From Bacteroidales bacterium (GTDB lineage Bacteria; Bacteroidota; Bacteroidia; Bacteroidales; Bacteroidaceae): 45,639 nt of DNA. Both the position numbers and the translations under genes were made by a program. The notes under the pieces were generated by a model, which saw only the letters and a program-made list of their open reading frames with translations, was not told the DNA's origin and did not search any database. This document shows, one piece after another, positions 17,573 through 26,967 of this stretch (positions within the stretch are counted from its first letter, which is position 1; each line of letters opens with the position of its first letter). Location: assembly GCA_015654535.1 (NCBI GenBank), contig JAATGU010000057.1, forward strand, positions 1 through 45,639. Reading direction: 5' to 3'.

Positions 17573-17606
17573 AAAAAGAGCACCGTTAGAAAACGGCACC
17601 CTCTTT
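17573..17606 (-). terminator. malQ terminator
   Basis: On the minus strand 15 pairs form (17606-17592 with 17587-17573), several of them G-U pairs that exist only on this strand. A run of T ends the 3' arm. It lies 24 bp after the malQ stop. Confidence 0.8.
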
Positions 17607-17629
17607 CATCTCTCTCTTATTTTATAAAA

Positions 17630-20338
17630 TTATTTTTCCGGATTTCTTCCTGTCAATATGATTAACTCCTTGATTTTAGTATTAATACTATCGGCTTGCA
17701 TTAAATCTTCCAATGTGAGATGCATGCGATATCGCCAATAATGGCGAGGATTAGCTGGAATATTAATGCGTTCGGACTCTATGTCCGGGTTTCTCCACTG
17801 CTCATCCATTGATAACCAATCCTGCAAGGTGAGAATGCAGAAGAGGGAATTTGAGAAAAGGTGCTGTTTTACCACTTCTTCACAAATAATACCTGAAGCG
17901 GTTTCAGGAGCGGCGCCGTAGTGACCAAGGACATTATTAAAATAACGTTGTGTCTGTTGATAATCTTCTTTCCACCATCCACGTAGTGTGGACATATCGT
18001 GGGTAGAAATAGTACATACGGAACGATAGGGATAATCATTTACCCTACCAAATTCTATGGTGGTACTTTTAGGCATTCGTTGTATTTCCAAACTCAGAAT
18101 TTGTAGTTCATTCATCACCCATGGCACACAGTCTGGTATCATTCCCAAGTCTTCTCCGCAAACAAGCATTCGGGTGCTACGTATTAATTGAGGTAGCTTT
18201 TTCATGGCTTGTTGTTGCCAGAAATCATTGTGGCGCTGATAATAGTAATGATTGTAAAGGCGATTGAACGCTGCTTTATCACCATCGCTGAGTGATTGGA
18301 ATACAAAGTCCAGTTGTACGCCGATTCGTGGATGATACATCGTGGCGTTTTGATGATCGCGTACAAAAAGTACATCACTGATAAGTGCATATAATCCGTC
18401 ACGAACCCAGATGCTATCTGTGTCTGTTCTGCCTTTGAAGTAGATCTCTAATTTTTTTTGCGTATCAAATTCGGGACGCATCTCGTAAATTTCCCACTGA
18501 TTAGTGGTGCGGATAAATGTGTTCTTCACAGCATCCGTGTGAGGACCAAATACTTGCTGTAGAAAATGTTCGTGGATATAAGGTTTGAGATAATGATTCT
18601 CATCGAATGATAATCCATAGCTTTCTATTTCTTCGCGAGACAGGGGCAGGGAAGGTACAAATTGTCCTAATAATCCGTGTACCGCGTTAAGTGGAATTTC
18701 CCAGATGCGAAAAAAGCCCAGAATATGGTCAATGCGATAGGCATCAAAATACTCCGACATTTTTTGGAATCTCTTCATCCACCATTGGTAACCGTCTTTC
18801 TCCATTACTTTCCAGTTATAAGTAGGAAAGCCCCAGTTTTGTCCGTTGACCGAGAAATCATCTGGTGGTGCACCAGCCTGACCATTCAGATTAAAATAAT
18901 GAGCATCCTTCCAAGCTTCCACACTATTGCGGCTGATGCCGATGGGGATATCTCCTTTGAGCACTACTCCCTTTTCACGGGCATAGGTAGAAGTACTTAG
19001 CAGTTGAAGATGCAGATGGAATTGAATATAATAATAGATAGAGATTTCTTCATATTCCTTTGAATCAGGAGAGCAAATCTTTTCTATTTCTTCTTGATGA
19101 TAGACTGTACATTTGGGCCATTCCCTGAAATTGGGTGTGTGATACAGGTCGCGTAAATAACTGAACACGGCATAGGGTTGCAGCCACTCTTTATTGTTTA
19201 AAAAGAACTGTTGAAAAGCTTTCGATTTAAGCGTCCTCTTTCCTTCTTGTTCAAAAATTAAGCGGAAATATTCCCACTTAATCTGGTTTACCGCTTCATA
19301 ATCGATTATGACTTTTGTATTCAGCTCTTTCTGCTTTTTCGTGAAATACCCCTGTTTCTCTGTATCTTTTAATTTTCCCATTGCTTCTAGGTCTGCATAC
19401 ATGGGATGCAAAGCATAGATTGAGATGCTGCTATATGGGTAGGAGTCTGCCCAAGTATGCGTCATGGTTGTATCGTTGATGGGCAGAATCTGTACCAATT
19501 TCTGGTTTGTTTTTGCTGCCCAATCGATCATCTTTTTCAGGTCACTAAAATCTCCCACACCAAAACTATGTGTTGATTTTAATGAAAACACTGGAACTGC
19601 TACGCCAGCACCTTTCCAAAGAGGTTGGTTAAAATAAACATATCTGTCGGCTAGCTGAAATGTTTCTCCTTTTTTAATAACTGGATCAGCCAAATAGCGG
19701 TTTGGATTATTTTCCCAAGTAATTACTCTTTTCTCTTCCAAGCTGTAGAGTACAAACTTATATTCAATAGGAAAAGATAAATTGCTGGCATCAATAGCAA
19801 TTTGCCATTCAGGAAAGTCAATATCATTCATTACACAAACATTATTGATGTCCCAATTCCCTAATGAAGGTTGGTTACCAGAGATCGCAAGGCAGTAACC
19901 ATTCCCTATCCGAGGTGCATACGCTTTGATTACCAGTGTCTTCTTATAGCTCGTCTGCGTAACTTTTTTACTGTACTTGCGGGCAAGTAAGCATTCCGTG
20001 AAAGCAGAACTATAAAAAGACTGCTGATCGGGAATGTTTTTCCATGAATCTACATTGCGATATACATTTTTGTCTTCAGACGAAACAGATAATTGTCTGG
20101 AGAAAAAATCACATTCTTTACGAATGGGGTTTCCATCTTTGTAAATGTAATAGGCGTATTTTATGATTCCTTCAGTGGGGTACGTTATCTTTTTTGATGT
20201 CTTCCAGTTAATTCCATCAGTCGTGCTGAGTGGGATAGCTTGTTGTACCTCCCAACTTCCAAGTTCTGGAACAGAGCCCAGTATCCTGACTTCCTCACCC
20301 CAGTTTGTTCTATATTCTATGTGAAAGGATAAAATCAT
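17630..20338 (-). CDS. malQ: 4-alpha-glucanotransferase with two N-terminal starch-binding domains
   Basis: This amylomaltase (disproportionating enzyme, GH77) transfers maltooligosaccharide units during starch and glycogen use. I start it at the ATG at 20338 (MILSFHIEYRTNWGEEVR, 902 residues), because the longer frame to 20374 needs a TTG start and adds an atypical 12-residue extension. Two CBM20-type domains come first (about 1-95 and 125-225, each with a LGSWE- or LGNWD-like motif). A GH77 catalytic domain follows, with SFGVGDFSDLKKMIDWA near 270, YFDAYRIDHILGFFRIWEIP near 535 (catalytic Asp in RIDH) and CGEDLGMIP near 715 (acid/base Glu). No signal peptide is seen, so it is cytoplasmic. 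Confidence 0.93.
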   Translation of the reverse strand: MILSFHIEYRTNWGEEVRILGSVPELGSWEVQQAIPLSTTDGINWKTSKKITYPTEGIIKYAYYIYKDGNPIRKECDFFSRQLSVSSEDKNVYRNVDSWKNIPDQQSFYSSAFTECLLARKYSKKVTQTSYKKTLVIKAYAPRIGNGYCLAISGNQPSLGNWDINNVCVMNDIDFPEWQIAIDASNLSFPIEYKFVLYSLEEKRVITWENNPNRYLADPVIKKGETFQLADRYVYFNQPLWKGAGVAVPVFSLKSTHSFGVGDFSDLKKMIDWAAKTNQKLVQILPINDTTMTHTWADSYPYSSISIYALHPMYADLEAMGKLKDTEKQGYFTKKQKELNTKVIIDYEAVNQIKWEYFRLIFEQEGKRTLKSKAFQQFFLNNKEWLQPYAVFSYLRDLYHTPNFREWPKCTVYHQEEIEKICSPDSKEYEEISIYYYIQFHLHLQLLSTSTYAREKGVVLKGDIPIGISRNSVEAWKDAHYFNLNGQAGAPPDDFSVNGQNWGFPTYNWKVMEKDGYQWWMKRFQKMSEYFDAYRIDHILGFFRIWEIPLNAVHGLLGQFVPSLPLSREEIESYGLSFDENHYLKPYIHEHFLQQVFGPHTDAVKNTFIRTTNQWEIYEMRPEFDTQKKLEIYFKGRTDTDSIWVRDGLYALISDVLFVRDHQNATMYHPRIGVQLDFVFQSLSDGDKAAFNRLYNHYYYQRHNDFWQQQAMKKLPQLIRSTRMLVCGEDLGMIPDCVPWVMNELQILSLEIQRMPKSTTIEFGRVNDYPYRSVCTISTHDMSTLRGWWKEDYQQTQRYFNNVLGHYGAAPETASGIICEEVVKQHLFSNSLFCILTLQDWLSMDEQWRNPDIESERINIPANPRHYWRYRMHLTLEDLMQADSINTKIKELIILTGRNPEK

Positions 20339-20461
20339 ATTATTAGATTTTTTTGTTGTTCCAAAGTCATGCAATGATAATCATTTATCGAATATACCAA
20401 ATATATATGTTTATGATAGTGGAATAAAATCTTATGCAAACGTTTGTTTTGTTCTGTTTTG

Positions 20462-20498
20462 AAATGATAAAAGGAGCAATTGAGCTCCTTTATCATTT
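20462..20498 (-). terminator. nrdJ terminator
   Basis: An inverted repeat of about 15 bp with one bulged base (20462-20477 with 20484-20498) lies 40 bp after the nrdJ stop. The T-run is short on the minus strand, so efficiency is uncertain. Confidence 0.6.
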
Positions 20499-20538
20499 TT
20501 TATGGTATCTATTTTACTGAAAAAAAGTATTTGTAAGT

Positions 20539-23076
20539 TTATCCGCAGCGAGAAGCTCCGCAGCTTGTGCAGATTAAACACCCTTCTTGATAAACCAATG
20601 TCTCATTGCCACAGTTAGGACATTTCTTTCCTTTGGCTTCTGTTCCATCTTGAATGTATTTCTTTAGAGCACGCTCCACACCATTTTTCCAGGTATTGAT
20701 GCTTTCATTGTCCAGTTGCAGGGAGCTCACTAACTTAATAACTTGTTCAATGGGCATTCTATAGCGGAGTACTCCGGAAATTAATTTTGCATAGTTCCAA
20801 TACTCTTTATTAAACTTCTCAGACAGTCCTTCTATCGTTGTTTTATATCCTCGTTTGTTTTCGAATTGGAAATCGTATCTTTTCACTCCATTCTCGTCTA
20901 CGTTTTTAATAATCCGCCCTTGAGTTACAGTTTTTGGAAGAACAATTCCTTCATCGTCGTCCTGCAGACCGGTAAAGATCTCATAAGGTCTTCCATCGAG
21001 AAGACCTACAAAAGCGACCCATTTTTCTTTATTATTCTGGAATCGGACCACCTCTGCTTCCATTACTTTGGGGCGTACTTCCACAACCGTAGGTGGCTTG
21101 CAAGGAGGAAGTTCCTCTCCTTTCTTTGATTTGGTGGAGATCAAAACTCCCGAACGAGATCCATCACGATAAACGGTACAACCTTTGCAGCCAGACTTCC
21201 AAGCTTCTACATATAATTTATTTACCAACTCTTCATCTGCGTCATTAGGAAGATTGATCGTCACACTAATAGAATGGTCTACCCATTTTTGAATTCTGCC
21301 TTGCATCTTGACCTTCATTAACCAGTCTACATCATTGGAGGTAGCTTTGTAATAAGGAGATTTTTCAACCAATGCATCAATTTCTTCCTGAGTATAACGC
21401 TTAGATGTATTATAACCATTAGCTTCCATCCAGTCTACAAACTTGTGATGGAAAACAATGTATTCTTCAAATGCATCGCCTGTCTCATCAATGAAATCAA
21501 TGCGAGACTTTGCATCATTAGGATTTACTTTTCTCCTGCGTTTGTAAACAGGTAGAAAGACCGGCTCAATGCCCGAAGTTGTTTGTGTCATTAAACTAGT
21601 GGTTCCTGTAGGAGCAATCGTTAAACAAGCAATATTTCGGCGCCCGTATTTTTTCATCTCTTCATAGAGAGCAGGGTCAGCATCTTTTAGGCGATTGATA
21701 AACGGGTTATCCTTTTCTCTTTCCCAATTATAAACTTCAAAAGCACCCCGTTCTTTTGCCATTTGTACGGAAGAACGGTAAGCACATAAAGCTACGGTCT
21801 TATGGATCTCTTCAGAAAAAGCAGTAGCTTCTTCCGTCCCATATCTCAAGCCTATTCCAGCCAACATATCGCCTTCTGCAGTAATTCCTACACCAGTACG
21901 TCTTCCTTGTCCAGTCTTCTTATATATTTTCTTCCACAGTAACTTTTCTGCGTGCTTTACTTCTTCAATTTCCGGGTCAGCATCTATCTTATCCATTATA
22001 CGTTCTATCTTTTCTAATTCAAGATCGATAATATCATCCATAATGCGTTGAGCCAATGCCACATGTTTTTTAAATAAGTCAAAATCGAAATAGGCATCTT
22101 TGGTGAATGGCTTCACTACATACGAATAAAGATTAATTGCTAATAACCTGCACGAATCGTAAGGACACAATGGTATTTCTCCACATGGGTTGGTAGAGAC
22201 TGTTTTATACCCTAGGTCGGCATAACAATCAGGCACGGATTCTCTGATAATGGTATCCCAGAACAAGACTCCCGGTTCAGCAGATTTCCAAGCATTGTGC
22301 ACAATTTTTTTCCAAAGTGAAGAAGCATCAATCTCTTTCACGGTGGTAGGGTTGGCTGAATCAATGGGATATTGTTGTATATAGGGGCGTCCTTCTACAG
22401 CTGCGGACATAAATTCATCATCCAACTTTACGGATACGTTTGCCCCTGTAACTTTTCCTTCAGTCATTTTCGCATCAATAAACGATTCGGAATCTGGATG
22501 TTTAATAGATACACTCAGCATTAATGCACCCCGACGGCCATCTTGTGCCACTTCACGGGTAGAGTTTGAGTAACGTTCCATAAAGGGAACAATCCCGGTA
22601 GAAGTTAGTGCTGAATTTTTGACGGGTGAACCTTTCGGACGTATATGTGAAAGATCATGTCCTACGCCACCTCGTCTTTTCATTAATTGCACTTGCTCTT
22701 CGTCAATCTTGATAATTGCTCCGTAAGAATCGGCAGCACCCTCTATTCCAATCACAAAACAATTGGACAAGGAAGCCACTTGATAATTATTACCGATGCC
22801 AGTCATAGGACTTCCTTGTGGAACAATATATTTAAAATGATCTAGCAGGCCAAAAAGCTCTTGAGCGCTCAGACCATTTTTGTACTTGGTTTCAATTCGT
22901 GCAACTTCGTTTGCTATTCGCCAATGCATATCTTCCGGAGACTTTTCATAGATGTTTCCGAAAGAGTCTTTTACTGCATATTTGTTTACCCAAACTCTTG
23001 CTGCAAGCTCATCTCCTTTGAAATATTGTAAGGATGATTCGAATGCTTCTTCATAAGAAAATGTTTTCTTCTCCAC
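20539..23076 (-). CDS. nrdJ: Adenosylcobalamin-dependent ribonucleotide reductase (class II)
   Basis: This enzyme reduces ribonucleotides to deoxyribonucleotides using a B12-derived radical and no oxygen. The 845-residue protein has the class II core: SLSNCFVIG near 100, the RRGGVGHDLSHIRP loop near 135-148, SNPCGEIPL near 290 (active-site Cys), and TAPTGTTS-like APTGTTSLM near 495. The C-terminal tail CPNCGNETLVYQ then CTSCGASRCG combines a zinc ribbon with the redox-relay cysteines. There is no N-terminal ATP-cone. The start codon is GTG (23076-23074); MEKKTFSYEEAF fits homologues, so I keep it. It has a perfect Bacteroides promoter. No B12 riboswitch was seen upstream. Confidence 0.95.
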   Translation of the reverse strand: MEKKTFSYEEAFESSLQYFKGDELAARVWVNKYAVKDSFGNIYEKSPEDMHWRIANEVARIETKYKNGLSAQELFGLLDHFKYIVPQGSPMTGIGNNYQVASLSNCFVIGIEGAADSYGAIIKIDEEQVQLMKRRGGVGHDLSHIRPKGSPVKNSALTSTGIVPFMERYSNSTREVAQDGRRGALMLSVSIKHPDSESFIDAKMTEGKVTGANVSVKLDDEFMSAAVEGRPYIQQYPIDSANPTTVKEIDASSLWKKIVHNAWKSAEPGVLFWDTIIRESVPDCYADLGYKTVSTNPCGEIPLCPYDSCRLLAINLYSYVVKPFTKDAYFDFDLFKKHVALAQRIMDDIIDLELEKIERIMDKIDADPEIEEVKHAEKLLWKKIYKKTGQGRRTGVGITAEGDMLAGIGLRYGTEEATAFSEEIHKTVALCAYRSSVQMAKERGAFEVYNWEREKDNPFINRLKDADPALYEEMKKYGRRNIACLTIAPTGTTSLMTQTTSGIEPVFLPVYKRRRKVNPNDAKSRIDFIDETGDAFEEYIVFHHKFVDWMEANGYNTSKRYTQEEIDALVEKSPYYKATSNDVDWLMKVKMQGRIQKWVDHSISVTINLPNDADEELVNKLYVEAWKSGCKGCTVYRDGSRSGVLISTKSKKGEELPPCKPPTVVEVRPKVMEAEVVRFQNNKEKWVAFVGLLDGRPYEIFTGLQDDDEGIVLPKTVTQGRIIKNVDENGVKRYDFQFENKRGYKTTIEGLSEKFNKEYWNYAKLISGVLRYRMPIEQVIKLVSSLQLDNESINTWKNGVERALKKYIQDGTEAKGKKCPNCGNETLVYQEGCLICTSCGASRCG

Positions 23077-23150
23077 GATGTTATCTGTGTTAGATCATTT
23101 ATAATAAGTGAAATTGTAGAAGTTTCTACTTATCATCAATAAAGGTCTTG

Positions 23151-23181
23151 CAAATCTATGAATGTTTTTCCTTATATCAAA
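23151..23181 (-). promoter_or_regulatory. nrdJ promoter
   Basis: On the minus strand a TTTG -33 box (23181-23178), a 19-bp spacer and a TAGATTTG -7 box (23158-23151) match the consensus exactly. The leader is about 70 bases and contains a small dyad (GTAGAA, TTCTAC) around 23116-23129. Confidence 0.82.
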
Positions 23182-23235
23182 ATAATTATGAAGATAAATT
23201 GTATTTTAAAATAAAGTTTTCCACTATTAAATATA

Positions 23236-23256
23236 AAGTATTGATTATCAATACTT
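23236..23256. promoter_or_regulatory. Palindrome AAGTATTGA-TTA-TCAATACTT
   Basis: Perfect 9-bp arms with a 3-bp centre lie between the divergent nrdJ and nitroreductase genes, 54 bp upstream of the nrdJ -33 box. The compact symmetric form suits a dimeric repressor or activator. The rest of the 23182-23389 spacer is AT-rich without a recognised gene. Confidence 0.45.
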
Positions 23257-23389
23257 ATTTTGTTCTATTTATGGGAAAAGTTTTCAAAAAAATAATTTGT
23301 TATGTGTTTTATAGGCGTGAAGGTTCCTTAAAAAGGTTATTTTAAAGAGAATTTATGAAGACCAGAAGCTAAAATATAGATTCTTTTAT

Positions 23390-23397
23390 TATATTTG
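23390..23397 (+). promoter_or_regulatory. Nitroreductase gene promoter, -7 box
   Basis: TATATTTG matches TAnnTTTG, 10 bp before the start codon, so the leader would be very short. No clear -33 box is seen. Confidence 0.5.
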
Positions 23398-23407
23398 CAA
23401 AAAAAAT

Positions 23408-24169
23408 ATGATAGAATCAGTAAAGACTAGAAGATCAATAAGAAAATATAAAAAACAAGAGATAGATCCTAATTTGTTAAATGATTTAATCTCTACTGCT
23501 TCACGAGTTTCTACTATAGGAAATATGCAAGTTTATAGTGTGGTGATCACTCGTGATTCTGAAATGAAAGCAAAATTGTCTCCAGCTCATTTTAATCAAC
23601 CAATGGTAAAAGATGCCCCTGTTGTACTTACTTTTTGCGCCGATTTTAATCGTTTTAGTAAGTGGTGTGAGTTCCGGGATGCTAAGCCGGGATATGCAAA
23701 CTTTATGTCGTTTATGAATGCGGCAACAGACGCTTTGATATTTACTCAAAACTTTTGTACACTTGCAGAAGAGGTGAGGTTAGGAATCTGCTATTTGGGA
23801 ACTTCAATTTATAATCCTCAACAGATTATTGATATCCTTCATTTACCAAAGCTAGTATTTCCTGTCGCTACCATTACTTTGGGATATCCTGACGAATGTC
23901 CTCCTTTAGTGGATCGTCTTCCTTTAGAAGCTATTGTACATGAAGAGCATTATTGCGATTACACGCGCGAGGTGATTGATAAACTATATGCTTACAAAGA
24001 ATCTTTGCCCCAAAATCAACAATTTATAACTGAAAACAATAAGAATACATTAGCTCAGGTTTTTACCGATGTGAGATATACAAAAAAAGATAATGAATCA
24101 ATGTCTGCTAATCTTTTTGAAGTTCTTAAAAAGCAAGGCTTTCTTAGTTCGGCTGACGTTATTGGATAA
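23408..24169 (+). CDS. Nitroreductase-family flavoprotein
   Basis: This 253-residue FMN-dependent oxidoreductase starts MIESVKTRRSIRKYKKQEID, the family's FMN-phosphate-binding region. ATDALIFTQNFCTLAEEVRLGICYLG near 105-130 and VATITLGYPDE near 157 form the dimer and flavin-binding parts. The length and the C-terminal extension (about 180-253) resemble the NfsA/FRP branch, which uses NAD(P)H to reduce nitro compounds, quinones or flavins. The natural substrate cannot be told. It is a single-gene unit ending near the long hairpin shared with dnaA. Confidence 0.88.
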   Translation: MIESVKTRRSIRKYKKQEIDPNLLNDLISTASRVSTIGNMQVYSVVITRDSEMKAKLSPAHFNQPMVKDAPVVLTFCADFNRFSKWCEFRDAKPGYANFMSFMNAATDALIFTQNFCTLAEEVRLGICYLGTSIYNPQQIIDILHLPKLVFPVATITLGYPDECPPLVDRLPLEAIVHEEHYCDYTREVIDKLYAYKESLPQNQQFITENNKNTLAQVFTDVRYTKKDNESMSANLFEVLKKQGFLSSADVIG

Positions 24170-24190
24170 AGTGGCTTAAAGACTGCCCAA

Positions 24191-24260
24191 AAAAGCAGAC
24201 TCATTGGTTTGTTTAAGATAGAATCTAATTCGCCTTAAACAAACCAATGAGTCCGCTTTT
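24191..24260 (-). terminator. dnaA terminator, 27-bp stem, likely bidirectional
   Basis: 27-bp arms (24191-24217 and 24234-24260) with a 16-nt loop lie 30 bp after the dnaA stop. The single non-Watson-Crick position becomes a G-U pair on the minus strand, and the minus strand continues into six T, so it is best read as the dnaA terminator. It also follows the nitroreductase stop by 21 bp. Confidence 0.8.
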
Positions 24261-24290
24261 AAATAAAATGGGCTATTATTGGTTATCCTT

Positions 24291-25697
24291 TTATTTTTTT
24301 TTGAGTACAGCTTCTATTTCTTCAACTTCTGCGCGAAATGACTTATTAACTTCAAATTGATCTTTAATAATTTTACAGGCATGTAATACAGTCGCATGAT
24401 CTCTATTTCCTATTAATTTGCCAATTTTTGAAGAAGAAGAGTCTGTATGTTTCTTTGATAAATACATGGCTACTTGGCGAACCTGAACTACGTCCCTTTT
24501 TCTTGATTTAGAGTGAATAGTTGAAGGATCAAGATCAAAATGCTTGCATACTTTTTCAATAATATCATCGATAGTAATAATCTTAGATTCGCAGCGAACT
24601 GCTTTGCGAACAATTCTTTCTGCAAGATTGAGATCAATTTCTTTATTATAAATTGTTGAATGAGCCATAATAGAAATGACAATGCCTTCTAGATCTCGTA
24701 CACTTTCGTTTACATTTTCTGCAATATAAGTAATCACTTCTTCCGGGAATTTCAGACCGTCGCGGTGAATTTTATTCTTTAAAATATTTTTGCGTAGCTC
24801 AACATTTGGTTTTTCCAATTCGGCTGTTAGCCCCCACTTGAAACGGGTAAGAAGTCTCTCTTCCATTCCTTGTAGCATGATAGGTGCTCGATCCGATGTT
24901 AATATTAGCTGTTTACCATTTTGATGCAGATGATTAAATATATGGAAGAATGTGTTTTGAGTTTTAGTAAGACTGGCAAATTCCTGAATATCATCAATAA
25001 TCAAGACATCAATAGTTTGATAAAAGTTAATAAAATCATTGATTGTATTACTACGCACGGAATCTGTATATTGTACTTGAAACAGATGAGCAGATACATA
25101 AAGGACTCTTTTCTCAGGGAAAAGTTCTTTGATACGAGTTCCTATAGCATTGGCAAGATGAGTTTTTCCTACGCCAGATGGCCCATAGAGGAATAGCGGA
25201 TTGAATGTTGTTTTTGCGGGATTTACGGCAACGGCTTCGCCCGCTGTTCTTGATAACTTATTGCTATAGCCTTCGATAAAGTTCTCAAAGTTATAGTTTG
25301 GATTTAGCTGTGGGTCAAGATCTAGTGGTGACGGAGCTTTTAATACATTAGGTGCTTTATTGCCATTCCGTATCGTCGTTCGTTGCGGAATAGCTGTGGA
25401 GCGGTTTGTTGCTTCAAGATCAACAGATGCTTTCGAACTGTTGTCCACGATTACTCGGTACATCAGCTTTGTTCCTTCGCCAATCTCTTTATATAAAGTA
25501 GCACGAAGCAATTCTACAAATTTGTCTTCCAAAAATTCATAAAAGAATTGGGAAGGCACTTGTACAGTCAACGCGCTGTCCTCATACTTGAGGGGGACAA
25601 TAGGGACAAACCATGTGTTATATGTAGTCTCAGGAACATTGTCTCGAATTACACGGAGACAGCGGTTCCATAGACTTACATGATCGGATTCAACCAT
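24291..25697 (-). CDS. dnaA: Chromosomal replication initiator DnaA
   Basis: DnaA binds the origin and melts it to load the helicase. I start it at the ATG at 25697 ([14 protein letters not shown], 468 residues), which fits relatives better than the ATG 15 bases upstream. Domain I is residues 1-85, and domain II is a linker to about 130. Domain III is the AAA+ ATPase, with Walker [11 protein letters not shown] (K178), Walker B VLIIDDIQ near 235 and the arginine-finger region LLTRFKWG. Domain IV is the DNA-binding end with [13 protein letters not shown]. It stands alone: no dnaN, gyrB or recF neighbours, and no cluster of DnaA boxes in the flanking spacers. Confidence 0.97.
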   Translation of the reverse strand: MVESDHVSLWNRCLRVIRDNVPETTYNTWFVPIVPLKYEDSALTVQVPSQFFYEFLEDKFVELLRATLYKEIGEGTKLMYRVIVDNSSKASVDLEATNRSTAIPQRTTIRNGNKAPNVLKAPSPLDLDPQLNPNYNFENFIEGYSNKLSRTAGEAVAVNPAKTTFNPLFLYGPSGVGKTHLANAIGTRIKELFPEKRVLYVSAHLFQVQYTDSVRSNTINDFINFYQTIDVLIIDDIQEFASLTKTQNTFFHIFNHLHQNGKQLILTSDRAPIMLQGMEERLLTRFKWGLTAELEKPNVELRKNILKNKIHRDGLKFPEEVITYIAENVNESVRDLEGIVISIMAHSTIYNKEIDLNLAERIVRKAVRCESKIITIDDIIEKVCKHFDLDPSTIHSKSRKRDVVQVRQVAMYLSKKHTDSSSSKIGKLIGNRDHATVLHACKIIKDQFEVNKSFRAEVEEIEAVLKKK

Positions 25698-25741
25698 AAG
25701 GCTATGATACATTTATTAATTATAAGAAACTTCTACGAATG

Positions 25742-25773
25742 CAAAAGTGGGAATCTTATTTCAAAAAAACAAA
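25742..25773 (-). promoter_or_regulatory. dnaA promoter
   Basis: On the minus strand a TTTG -33 box (25773-25770), a 20-bp spacer and CACTTTTG (25749-25742, one mismatch to TAnnTTTG) lie about 45 bp before the chosen start. Confidence 0.6.
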
Positions 25774-26053
25774 TGTCTTTTTTTCTTGTTTTTTTGATAA
25801 AATTAATAAGTCATTTAATTTCAACGCCTTATAGACTCTACTTGTCGGAAAGCTTTATAATTACATTTTGGTGAATTGTAAGCGCCTATTGTATAGTATG
25901 TTATGATATAAATATAAATCTAAGATATTCGCTTTTTACCTTTCATGCTAAATGATTATACCTGTCTACTAATGGACCAGTTAGTCATTTTTTTCAGTAT
26001 AAATAACAATAGCTCTATTTAGACAAAATCTAATTTAGGCTTTTCTCTTTAAT
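25774..26053. other. AT-rich spacer between dnaA and the MCE gene
   Basis: I found no open frame, known RNA or DnaA box here. The sequence is T-rich with short weak dyads only. Confidence 0.55.
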
Positions 26054-26944
26054 TTATTTGCGACCAAAAACTGAGAAGTGTACGTAACGTTTAGGATTGG
26101 CTTTTAAGTCTTGCAATAAAAGCGAAGCATTCGCGCCAGTAGCTTTCAAATTGTTGTAGAGCGAACTATCATTGAGTAATAATCCAAGCGTATTATCTTT
26201 TCGACCTAGCTTTTCAGTAGCTAGTCTTACATTAGCCATGGTGGAATCTATTTTGTTAAACGTTGAAGCATAATCAATGCCTTTCAGATTTTTGCTGACT
26301 GTTATAAAGTTATCTCCTATAACGTTGACCTTTTTAGTCATTAGAGGCAGGTCCTTGTTCATAAAAGAACGGAATTGTGTAGAAACGATTTCTAGATTGT
26401 CGGCTGTTTTTCTCATAGACTTTAGTGCACCTGGAATATTGGGATCAGCTGCGATTTTATTCAAAGAAGTCATAATGGAATCAAGTTTAGGCAAAATGGT
26501 TTGCATCTTAGGCATGATAGCTTTCGCTACGGCGTCCATTACGCCATCTTTTACCGTTCCTGGTAATGTATCTCCAACGGCATAGCTTTCGTTCGGATTA
26601 GGCACCAGAATCAGGTTCATCTTTACCGTACCCAGCATCTCACTAGACAGCTCTGCACTGCTTCCCTTAGGAATTCTCATATCATTATCCAGCTCCACTT
26701 CCACGGTTACATTTCCCGGATGAGTGTAATCGTAAAAAATGTCACTTACGATCCCAACACGAAAGCCGTCGGCGAATACAGGGCTCGACTTCGCAAGGCC
26801 ATTAATATTGGAGTATTTCACGTAGAAATAACTACTAGGTTTAAATAAATTAATACCTTTGAGATAGTTAATTCCGTAGATGAGTAGACATATACTGATG
26901 ATTCCTGCGATTCCTATTTTAACTTCTTTTGTAAAGTGTTTCAT
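26054..26944 (-). CDS. mlaD: MCE/MlaD-domain protein
   Basis: MCE proteins are inner-membrane-anchored, substrate-binding parts of lipid transport systems of the Mla type. This 296-residue protein has one N-terminal membrane anchor (GIAGIISICLLIYGINYL, about 11-28). An MCE domain follows (about 38-115: YFYVKYSNINGLAKSSPVFADG, FRVGIV), then a long helical C-terminal region (about 140-275) that probably forms coiled or barrel helices. It lies 23 bp after the amidase gene and is presumably co-transcribed with it. No ATPase or permease partner is in the window, so the full transporter is elsewhere. Confidence 0.87.
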   Translation of the reverse strand: MKHFTKEVKIGIAGIISICLLIYGINYLKGINLFKPSSYFYVKYSNINGLAKSSPVFADGFRVGIVSDIFYDYTHPGNVTVEVELDNDMRIPKGSSAELSSEMLGTVKMNLILVPNPNESYAVGDTLPGTVKDGVMDAVAKAIMPKMQTILPKLDSIMTSLNKIAADPNIPGALKSMRKTADNLEIVSTQFRSFMNKDLPLMTKKVNVIGDNFITVSKNLKGIDYASTFNKIDSTMANVRLATEKLGRKDNTLGLLLNDSSLYNNLKATGANASLLLQDLKANPKRYVHFSVFGRK

Positions 26945-26967
26945 TTCTATACTTTTATTATGCTGGA

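Noticed and set aside
17375..17629. Folate-type riboswitch ahead of folB
   Set aside because: The leader is filled by the GTACA double-hairpin element, and no tetrahydrofolate-riboswitch core was recognised.
23077..23407. Cobalamin riboswitch upstream of the B12-dependent reductase nrdJ
   Set aside because: The predicted leader is only about 70 bases and shows no B12-box-like conserved core. The 60-90 bp spacer upstream of the BtuB-like gene is also too short.
25698..26053. Replication origin next to dnaA
   Set aside because: No cluster of DnaA boxes or AT-rich 13-mer repeats was found. The AT richness alone is typical of spacers in this genome.
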